This document shows, one piece after another, positions 1 through 5,743 of a stretch of DNA of 32,263 bases. The translations under genes were made by a program, and so were the position numbers. The notes beneath the pieces are model-generated. The model made no database searches and was not told where the DNA came from. It worked only from the letters and a program-made list of their open reading frames with translations. Numbering within the stretch: position 1 is the stretch's first letter; each line of letters opens with the position of its first letter. The stretch comes from Bifidobacterium pseudolongum subsp. globosum (lineage in GTDB: Bacteria > Actinomycetota > Actinomycetes > Actinomycetales > Bifidobacteriaceae). The DNA lies in the NCBI RefSeq assembly GCF_004155535.1, contig NZ_RYUH01000001.1:1-32263 (forward strand), written 5' to 3'.

Positions 1-76
1 GCACATACCGGGCGCGCCGGGCCTCCTGCATGTCTCGAAGCTTCCCGTACTGCACGCCCTCGAACTCGTATGCCAT
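1..76 (-). CDS. Start of an unidentified minus-strand gene, cut by the window edge
   Basis: The first 25 codons of a minus-strand gene are present, starting at the ATG at 76-74 and reading MAYEFEGVQYGKLRDMQEAR before leaving the window. A good ribosome binding site (GGAGG, 90-86) lies nine bases upstream, which supports this start. The short N-terminus is hydrophilic and does not let me name a family. The gene is divergent from the FMN reductase at 177. Its start lies directly against a strong inverted repeat (77-111) that would put the ribosome binding site in the loop of an mRNA hairpin. Confidence 0.6.
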   Translation of the reverse strand, partial: MAYEFEGVQYGKLRDMQEARRARYV

Positions 77-111
77 CGTTGCAACCTCCGACTCTCGATG
101 GTGTTGCAACG
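77..111 (-). promoter_or_regulatory. 9-bp inverted repeat enclosing a ribosome binding site
   Basis: CGTTGCAAC at 77-85 and GTTGCAACG at 103-111 form a perfect 9-bp inverted repeat with a 17-base gap. Each arm also contains the self-complementary octamer GTTGCAAC. In the transcript of the minus-strand gene the arms would pair, the GGAGG ribosome binding site would sit at the loop-stem edge, and the ATG would follow one base later. It could equally be a double operator for a DNA-binding protein, because the octamer centres are 25 bp apart. Confidence 0.5.
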
Positions 112-176
112 ACCACTAGAATTCGCCCTGTTGGACACAGTGAGCAAACAATTCGGTCTCCGGAAAGGAACGAACC

Positions 177-770
177 ATGGAACGAGCCAGCGAAGTACGC
201 ATCGCGGAACATGACGGCAGTCTGCCAACGGTATTGATGATCGTTGGGTCGCTGCGCAAACAATCATTCAACAAACAACTCGCGCAACTCGCCGCGCATG
301 CGCTCGCCGGCCGCGCAAACGTGAGCATGCTTGACTGGCATGATGTGCCGGTATTCAACCAAGACGAGGAATTCCCGAATCCCGAGGCGGTGGGTGCCGC
401 GCGCACCGCGGTGGCCGACGCCGACGCGCTGTGGATTGTGACGCCGGAATACAACCACGGCATGCCCGGTCCGCTCAAGAACCTGCTCGATTGGCTGTCG
501 CGTCCGGCGGAGGATGGGGCGCCTTCGCCGTTGTTCGGCAAGACGATGACGATGAGCGGTGCAGGTGGCTCGAATTGCGTGCGTGACAGTTTCGCGACGC
601 TTCTGCCGGTGCTCGAATTCATGAAGATGCGTTTCGCACCCGCTACATTCACTGGTGTTGCATTGAGCCGTGAGATGTTCATCAGTGACACCCTTGAACT
701 CGATGATGCGGTCAAGTCGGCCGTCGAGCATCAGGCCGATGCGTTGATTGGCATGATCTCTGAACAGTAG
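177..770 (+). CDS. NADPH-dependent FMN reductase family protein (flavodoxin fold)
   Basis: A 197-residue protein of the NAD(P)H-dependent FMN reductase / azoreductase-like family, cytosolic enzymes that use FMN to pass electrons from NAD(P)H to quinones, azo compounds or other acceptors. The FMN-phosphate loop GSLRKQSFN lies near residue 24 and the family signature TPEYNHG near residue 87, followed by the usual PLKNLLDW helix. Length is normal for the family. The ATG at 177 follows GGAAAGGA. The gene stands alone between divergent and convergent neighbours. A decayed second copy in the same orientation is found at 4247-4466, showing that this gene was once duplicated. The natural substrate cannot be told from sequence. 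Confidence 0.88.
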   Translation: MERASEVRIAEHDGSLPTVLMIVGSLRKQSFNKQLAQLAAHALAGRANVSMLDWHDVPVFNQDEEFPNPEAVGAARTAVADADALWIVTPEYNHGMPGPLKNLLDWLSRPAEDGAPSPLFGKTMTMSGAGGSNCVRDSFATLLPVLEFMKMRFAPATFTGVALSREMFISDTLELDDAVKSAVEHQADALIGMISEQ

Positions 771-818
771 GACACGGGAATGGGCGACGAGGTGTCATTG
801 AAAGGTATGTGTTAGCCG

Positions 819-949
819 TATCTCGCTTACGTGAGTGCCGTTATCTCGGCAGAGGTGGGTATTGGCATTGCTGGTCACCGGAATTCCAGTGATTTGTAAC
901 GCCAATACTCGCACGCGCCAAAGTTAAGGCACTCACGTAAGTGAGATAG
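819..949. repeat. 21-bp inverted repeat, member of a dispersed repeat
   Basis: The arm at 819-839 (core CTCGCTTACGTGAGTGCC) is the reverse complement of 929-949 with one mismatch; 89 bases separate them. The right arm continues into a stretch that occurs again at 3432-3468, so this is a dispersed repeat and not just a local hairpin. It fills most of the 250-base gap between the convergent FMN reductase and DUF6544 genes and might act as a two-way terminator, although there is no T-tract. Confidence 0.6.
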
Positions 950-1022
950 CGCAAAGATCGTTGGTTTGCGGTGCTCGGACGATGCTGGAGGGAGAAACCG
1001 TGGAACGCTTATTTGCGTGGGG

Positions 1023-1856
1023 TCATGCATATGCCATTTGTGCAATATGGCCGTCGAAGTAAGTGAGGTCTCCATCCGTGCAATGCCACACCGCTTGGAA
1101 TGTGGTGGGGAGCCGCAAGCCATCGTCGTAAGTGCGGTATGAACCACATATCGCCGACCAAGGTACCCGCTCGGCGTGGCCAGCGGCAACGGTCATTGCA
1201 CGGTCCGATGTCATGAATTCGATCATCTCATCCCGTTCGTTGAATGTGAATGTGCCACTTGCTGTCGCACCGCCATAGCTGATTGTGGCCTTCGCGTGGT
1301 GGTCGTCGATAGATTCCCATGCGACATGCTCATCAAGTGCGGCCGAGGGCAGGAACAGAATCTCCGCCAGATAGGTGGCCAAGCACGCCTGATCCATGTC
1401 TTCTCCGCGCTGGTCGAAGAGCGTGATGGCTTTGCCGAGCACGCCTTTCATTCCTCCGGTGCCCTTGTCGTAGTAGTCGTATCCGTCAAATGGAACGCCG
1501 AACATCCCGCTTTCGATCATTGCGAGCCGCGTGGGCTCTCCCGCGAAATTGTGTTGGGTGTAGTCAATTGTCAGCTGCGGTCCTTGTTTGCCCTGAAGGA
1601 ACATGACGTTCTCGTAGCGCATCATCAGATGATCGCTCTTGTGGGTGCCAATAAATCCTGAACGTTCCATGAACCGACGCACAGGTGGAGGAAGGTGGCT
1701 GAAATCGCTGCTGTCGAAGACGGTGCTGGAGCGCGCCTTTGATGCATGCGCCTGTACGTCCTTATCGAACTCAGACTTCAGTGGCGAATACGGTATATGG
1801 AACCATATCAACAACATGCCGAACGCAACCAATACGACGCCTATGGTGATTCCCAT
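1023..1856 (-). CDS. DUF6544 family membrane-anchored protein
   Basis: A 277-residue protein with one N-terminal membrane helix (about residues 3-22) followed by a soluble domain. That domain begins with the LPPPVRRFMERSG segment and continues with MMRYENVMFLQGKQG, features I associate with DUF6544, a family of unknown function. Also present are the family-like run of short beta-strand motifs (SGTFTFNERDEMIEFMTSDR) and a C-terminal WHCTDGDLTYFDGHI segment. The start at 1856 has an AAAGAGG site nine bases upstream. It is transcribed in the same direction as the ATPase gene behind it (gap 68 bases) but nothing else links them. The family name is a judgement from motif memory. Confidence 0.65.
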   Translation of the reverse strand: MGITIGVVLVAFGMLLIWFHIPYSPLKSEFDKDVQAHASKARSSTVFDSSDFSHLPPPVRRFMERSGFIGTHKSDHLMMRYENVMFLQGKQGPQLTIDYTQHNFAGEPTRLAMIESGMFGVPFDGYDYYDKGTGGMKGVLGKAITLFDQRGEDMDQACLATYLAEILFLPSAALDEHVAWESIDDHHAKATISYGGATASGTFTFNERDEMIEFMTSDRAMTVAAGHAERVPWSAICGSYRTYDDGLRLPTTFQAVWHCTDGDLTYFDGHIAQMAYA

Positions 1857-1924
1857 GACCGAATGCCTCTTTCTGTCGATTTATGGACAGAGCACAGCCC
1901 CGACAGCGCCACCTGCCTGCGCGC

Positions 1925-3286
1925 TCACAGCAGCCCGCTCATGTACAGCGGCAGGCTGACGCGATCTCCAGCGCGTTCGAGTTGCTTGGGGTGCAGGACA
2001 TATTCGGTGCCGATGCGCGCGCCGTACCGTGTTTTGAATTTGTCGAGTGACGTCGTTGTGTAGTGTTTGCCGGACTTGACTTCGACGGGACTGATGCGGA
2101 TGCGGCCAGCCGCGTTCGTGTATGCGTGCGCGAGCAGGAAGTCGATTTCGATGCGGTTGCGGTTGGTATCGGGGTCGTTTCTTGAGAAATAGTACAGTTT
2201 GTGGCCATTGCCGGCGAATTGCTGCGCGACGACGTTTTCTGTGAGCATGCCTTCGTTGATGCCGATTTTGCCGCTCAACACGTCCTTATATAGCTGTTCC
2301 GGGGTGAACATGCTATCCGCGAAGGCCTGCGTGATGAGTAGACCGGTATCGAAGAAGTAGCATTTGAATGCGTTTCTGTTGGCAGTGAGGTCGAGGCCGA
2401 CGTTCGGATCGGTCGTGTTGAAGCACAGGTTGATGAGGCCTGCATCGGCAAGCCAGAAGAACGCCGCTTCGTAGGTGCGGTTGCGCGCGCTTTTGCCGAG
2501 GGATGTGATGCGGAAGCGTTTCTCGTGGCGAGCCAGTTGCGAAGGGATGGCTTGGAACACGGCGGAGATGCGCGACTCCTCACCTGCGCCAAATTTCGCG
2601 ATGTCGTTCTTGTACAGTGTGAGGATCAGTCGTTTGGCTTCGTCGGCGGCTTGGAAACTGTTCTCGTCGATGTAGGCTTGTATCGCTTGCGGCATGCCTC
2701 CCACGAGCATGTATTCCCTGAACAGCCGCGTCGCCTGACGGTGCAGCGCCTCGGGTAGCGGGGTCATCGTCGTGAAGGAGTCGCGAATCAGATCGGCGAG
2801 AGGACGCGTGTCGCGTGCCCACAGGAACTCTTCGAAATCGAACGGATGAAGGGTGATCGACTCCTCTTCCGACGGCAGCAGGATATGCTGTACATTTCTT
2901 TGGATGGAGATGAGCGAACCGGTCTCCAGATAGTCGTATCTGCCATCCGCGACGAGTTGTTTTGTGAACGCTCGCGCTTCGGGACAGAGCTGCACTTCGT
3001 CGAATATGATGAGCGTGTCACGGGGTATGGGGGTGAAGTTGTAGTAGGCGAACAGATAACGGAAGAACGCGTCCATATCGTGTCGATAATTGCGGAACAG
3101 ATCGATCACTTCCGGCGGTGCGACGGAAAAATCAATGAGCAGATGCGCCCTGTACTCGTTGGTCGCGAACTCCATCGCAAGTGCGCTTTTCCCCACGCGG
3201 CGCGCACCTTCGATGAGCATGGACGTCGTGCCGTGCTTGGTGTCCTTCCAGTGCTTGAGCAGATCATAAGCCTTGCGTCTGAACAT
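1925..3286 (-). CDS. AAA ATPase with DUF4143 C-terminal domain
   Basis: A 453-residue protein of the AAA_14/DUF4143 class, common in bifidobacteria and archaea and of unknown cellular role; members are often suspected to be mobile or toxin-like genes. The N-terminal ATPase has Walker A GARRVGKS (about residues 27-34) and Walker B TLIIFDEVQ (near 93). The C-terminal half carries the DUF4143 pattern of FRITSLGKSARNRTYEAAF, a GLINLC segment, YYFSRN and the PVEVKSGK motif (near 402) that resembles a PD-(D/E)XK nuclease core. A longer reading begins at a GTG at 3292, but AGGAG at 3297-3293 is five bases from the ATG at 3286, which I take as the start. Three 33-bp repeats lie immediately upstream, the last one ending just before the ribosome binding site. 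Confidence 0.85.
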   Translation of the reverse strand: MFRRKAYDLLKHWKDTKHGTTSMLIEGARRVGKSALAMEFATNEYRAHLLIDFSVAPPEVIDLFRNYRHDMDAFFRYLFAYYNFTPIPRDTLIIFDEVQLCPEARAFTKQLVADGRYDYLETGSLISIQRNVQHILLPSEEESITLHPFDFEEFLWARDTRPLADLIRDSFTTMTPLPEALHRQATRLFREYMLVGGMPQAIQAYIDENSFQAADEAKRLILTLYKNDIAKFGAGEESRISAVFQAIPSQLARHEKRFRITSLGKSARNRTYEAAFFWLADAGLINLCFNTTDPNVGLDLTANRNAFKCYFFDTGLLITQAFADSMFTPEQLYKDVLSGKIGINEGMLTENVVAQQFAGNGHKLYYFSRNDPDTNRNRIEIDFLLAHAYTNAAGRIRISPVEVKSGKHYTTTSLDKFKTRYGARIGTEYVLHPKQLERAGDRVSLPLYMSGLL

Positions 3287-3301
3287 CTGCACTCCTTGGT
3301 T

Positions 3302-3382
3302 GCACGGAATGGCGGGTGATGAACGTCGATTTTAGCACGGAATGGCGGTATATGAACTGTTAATCTAGCACGGAATGGCGGG
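3302..3382. repeat. Three tandem 33-bp repeats upstream of the AAA/DUF4143 gene
   Basis: GCACGGAATGGCGG occurs at 3302, 3335 and 3368, exactly 33 bases apart. The 19-base gaps differ in sequence but keep ATGAAC or a near match shortly after the core. Read on the strand of the downstream ATPase gene, each unit has a GTTCAT-like box and then CCGCCATTCCGTGC. The copy nearest the gene ends five bases before its AGGAG site. The 33-bp spacing is close to three helical turns, which suits cooperative protein binding. It is also eleven codons: the minus-strand reading gives a repeated VHxPPFRA peptide. Confidence 0.75.
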
Positions 3383-3431
3383 TGTGTACGGTGAGCCGTG
3401 TGCATACACCAACTTCCGAATGTGCGTAGCT

Positions 3432-3468
3432 GCACTCACATAAGCGAGATAGCGCAAATATCGCTGGT
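3432..3468. repeat. Third copy of the dispersed GAGATAGCGCAAA repeat
   Basis: This stretch matches 930-966 over about 37 bases with a handful of mismatches; both contain TAAG, GAGATAGCGCAAA and ATCG in the same spacing. It lies between the repeats of the ATPase gene and the 3' end of the GyrI-like gene. No partner arm was seen beside it. Confidence 0.55.
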
Positions 3469-3518
3469 CCACATTGCCCAGCCGGTGCTTAAGGATGGGA
3501 TCATAGAACGCAGTGAGA

Positions 3519-4160
3519 TCATTTTTTGCGGATAGGGTGCCTGATTACGGTCTTCAGCTTTTCGGGGGCCACTTTTCTGGCATCGCTCAAATAGATCTCA
3601 TGGTGCAGCCGTGTATTCGTGATGTCAAGAACGTAGCCTTGATCTTCCATGTATTCATGCATTGTGGCAACGGTCTCAGGTTCATCGTCATAAGGGCCGA
3701 TATGCATGCATTGGACGCACAGGCCTTCGTCATATGTCAGGAATTCCGCTGTGGAAAAGTCGGTCTTCTTCTTTCTCTCTGCTTCCTCGACCGCCCATTC
3801 GAAATCTGATGCTGTGACAAAATCGGGAAGCCGGATCATGGATATCCATTGCAGATCATCTTTGCGCGCATAGTCGATGCCATCCGCGCCATCCATGCCA
3901 TCCTGCCACCACAGGCCTTCAAGTGGCGGTACAACATAGTCGAAGTACCCATCGATCTGATGATCGCCCTTCTTGCTCATTTTGATGGTGTATGCCAAGC
4001 CGTAGAGCAGACCGATCGCCTGCTTGTATTCCCCGCCCTCCTCATTCGGGTTTCCCTGCCCACGGACGGCGACATAATTCATGCTCGGCACGGTAATGAT
4101 GCTGGGCTTGTTCTTTGGCGCATAACACTCTTTGTATTCCTTCTTGAAATCAAAGGCCAT
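3519..4160 (-). CDS. GyrI-like small-molecule-binding domain protein
   Basis: A 213-residue stand-alone protein of the GyrI-like/SOUL superfamily, cytosolic beta-barrel proteins that bind small hydrophobic or cationic compounds and in other proteins form the effector domain of MerR and AraC regulators. Typical segments are the N-terminal FDFKKEYKECYAPKNKPSII, VPSMNYVAVRGQGNPNEEGG, the LLYGLAYTIKMSKKG helix, PPLEGLWW, and the C-terminal HIGPYDDEPETVATMHEYM motif followed by HEIYLSDARKV. An ATG at 4166 abuts the GAGGAG ribosome binding site, whereas the ATG at 4160 is correctly spaced, so I start there. It has no DNA-binding domain. It may detoxify or sense a compound, but no ligand can be named. 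Confidence 0.85.
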   Translation of the reverse strand: MAFDFKKEYKECYAPKNKPSIITVPSMNYVAVRGQGNPNEEGGEYKQAIGLLYGLAYTIKMSKKGDHQIDGYFDYVVPPLEGLWWQDGMDGADGIDYARKDDLQWISMIRLPDFVTASDFEWAVEEAERKKKTDFSTAEFLTYDEGLCVQCMHIGPYDDEPETVATMHEYMEDQGYVLDITNTRLHHEIYLSDARKVAPEKLKTVIRHPIRKK

Positions 4161-4246
4161 CCCCATCTCCTCTACAATCGCACACGTATGGCTCTCGCTA
4201 GCTCTGTTGTTACTATATTGTCCGTTGCGTACCGTCGCATCGCGCA

Positions 4247-4466
4247 GGGCGCGCGACTGTGGGTTTCCTCGAATGGCACGACGTGCCCGTGTTCAATGAG
4301 TTCATGAAGATGCGGTTCGCGCCCGCGACGTTCACCGGCGTCGCGTTGAGCTGGGAGATGTTCGTCAGCAACACCCTCGAACTTGACGACGCCGCGCGTG
4401 TCGATCGAGCATCAGGCCGATGCGCTGATCGGCATGGTCGCCGAGCAGTAGGGTACGGGAACGGGC
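4247..4466 (+). pseudogene. Decayed duplicate of the FMN reductase gene
   Basis: Fragments of the 177-770 gene are joined here: LEWHDVPVFN corresponds to LDWHDVPVFN of the intact gene and is followed directly by EFMKMRFAPATFTGVALS, so about 250 bases of the middle are missing. After TLELDDA a frameshift breaks the reading frame, but the DNA still matches through the EHQADALIGM...EQ ending, its stop codon and about 15 bases beyond (ACGGGAACGGGCGA against ACGGGAATGGGCGA). The N-terminal half with the FMN loop is gone. It is in the same orientation as the intact copy, so the 770-4250 block lies between direct repeats. Confidence 0.85.
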
Positions 4467-4567
4467 GATTGCGTCCGTGGGCGTTCTTCGGGACCTCTGT
4501 GGCTGCGCTTGCTCCTATACAATGAATGTCGATTTGGATCGATGACTACGGGAGAAAAGGGGAGGGT

Positions 4568-5671
4568 ATGGGGTTGATACTGGTTGTGGTGTGCGCGATT
4601 ACAGCAGTCCTTATATCCATTGTGGCCACTCGCTTCCGCAACGCTGCATTGACCCGCATTACCGCTGCGCAGGGCGTGCAGGAACACGCGTATATCGCGT
4701 TGGGCGGCATTGAACAATACGTGCAGATTCGCGGCGAGGACCGGAACAATCCTGTCATCCTGTGGCTGCATGGCGGCCCCGGATTCCCCTTGACCTATAT
4801 GACAGGCCGTTACCAGACCGAACTTGAACGCGACTATACGATCGCGGTTTGGGAACAACGTGGCTGCGGTCGCACGCTCTATCGAAATCCGGGCGAGTTC
4901 AATCCGACGATCGGCCAGCTGCTTTCCGATCTGGACGAACTCGTCGATTATCTGAGGAAACGCTTTGACCGCCGCACGATCATCCTCGTGGGGCAATCGT
5001 GGGGAACGGTGCTGGCGGCGGACTATATTCACAGGCATCCGCAGAAAATCGCCGCGTATATAGGCATTGGCCAGGTCACCGACTTCCTGCAGGGGAAAAT
5101 ACTTGCGGCGCAGCACGCGGAGAGCAGGGCGCGCGCGAAGGGCAACGGCAAGGGCGTCGCCGAACTGAAGCGCGGGATTGGTCGACTGCGGGAGACGGCA
5201 TGCCTTGAACAGCTGGACATCAAGATGCTCGAGAGTACGATAGTCACTTCCATGAAGTATCTGCGCAACAACGCCGAGATGTCCGGGATACGGCAAATAT
5301 GGACGGCGCTCACTTCTCCGCAGATGCGCTGGGCGGACGTGAAATGGTTCCTGTTCGCGAGCAATACGAAGAACATCATCGAATCCCAGCGCAACCTTGT
5401 GGACTACATGTACTTCCGCTACCGCATCGAGGATCTGGGGCGCCGCTATCGCATGCCGGTCTGCTTCATTCAAGGTGACAGCGATTGGATCACCCCAACG
5501 CCTTTGGTCAGAGATTACTATGCGACCGTTGTGGCTGAGCGCAAAGAGATGGTTGTCATTCAGGATGCGGGTCACACCCCGTTTCTGGATCATCCGCAGC
5601 GGTTCTGCGCGGCGGTCAAGGGATTTCTGACTGATCGCCGTTGCTGCGCCTCACAAGCGGCGTCGCGCTGA
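4568..5671 (+). CDS. Membrane-anchored alpha/beta hydrolase (proline iminopeptidase-like)
   Basis: A 367-residue alpha/beta hydrolase. It starts with a membrane helix (about residues 2-20, LILVVVCAITAVLISIV) and then the catalytic fold. The oxyanion motif HGGPG is at about 68-72, the nucleophile elbow GQSWG at 142-146 (Ser144), an acid near GDSDWITP (Asp304 or Asp306), and the catalytic histidine in GHTPF (His336). HGGPG with a GQSWGG-like elbow is typical of the proline iminopeptidase/S33 group, so a peptidase or ester/amide hydrolase is likely. An ATG at 4526 is in frame, but 4568 is preceded by GGGGAGG and places the helix at the N-terminus. It may form a transcript with the UvrA-like gene 72 bases downstream. 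Confidence 0.85.
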   Translation: MGLILVVVCAITAVLISIVATRFRNAALTRITAAQGVQEHAYIALGGIEQYVQIRGEDRNNPVILWLHGGPGFPLTYMTGRYQTELERDYTIAVWEQRGCGRTLYRNPGEFNPTIGQLLSDLDELVDYLRKRFDRRTIILVGQSWGTVLAADYIHRHPQKIAAYIGIGQVTDFLQGKILAAQHAESRARAKGNGKGVAELKRGIGRLRETACLEQLDIKMLESTIVTSMKYLRNNAEMSGIRQIWTALTSPQMRWADVKWFLFASNTKNIIESQRNLVDYMYFRYRIEDLGRRYRMPVCFIQGDSDWITPTPLVRDYYATVVAERKEMVVIQDAGHTPFLDHPQRFCAAVKGFLTDRRCCASQAASR

Positions 5672-5743
5672 GTGCGCCTTCGGCGCAGTGCGCGCGCACG
5701 CCCTACGCTCGTCAGTAGCGAATTATTGCAAAGGAAGTGGCGT

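Noticed and set aside
3302..3382. CRISPR array
   Set aside because: Only three units with a 14-base core and 19-base gaps that are themselves partly similar; no cas genes nearby; the position is a promoter/leader.
3106..3435. Minus-strand frame with repeated PPFRA peptides overlapping the ATPase start
   Set aside because: It runs out of frame into the ATPase gene and lacks a ribosome binding site; the periodicity follows from the 33-bp DNA repeats. Kept only as a possibility in the findings.
4412..5593. A 393-codon minus-strand frame opposite the alpha/beta hydrolase
   Set aside because: The hydrolase motifs HGGPG, GQSWG and GHTPF on the plus strand are decisive; the antisense reading has no recognisable features.
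5673..5687. TGCGCC-TTC-GGCGCA hairpin just after the hydrolase stop as a terminator
   Set aside because: The stem is only 6 bp and no T-run follows. The UvrA-like gene 60 bases on may well be co-transcribed.
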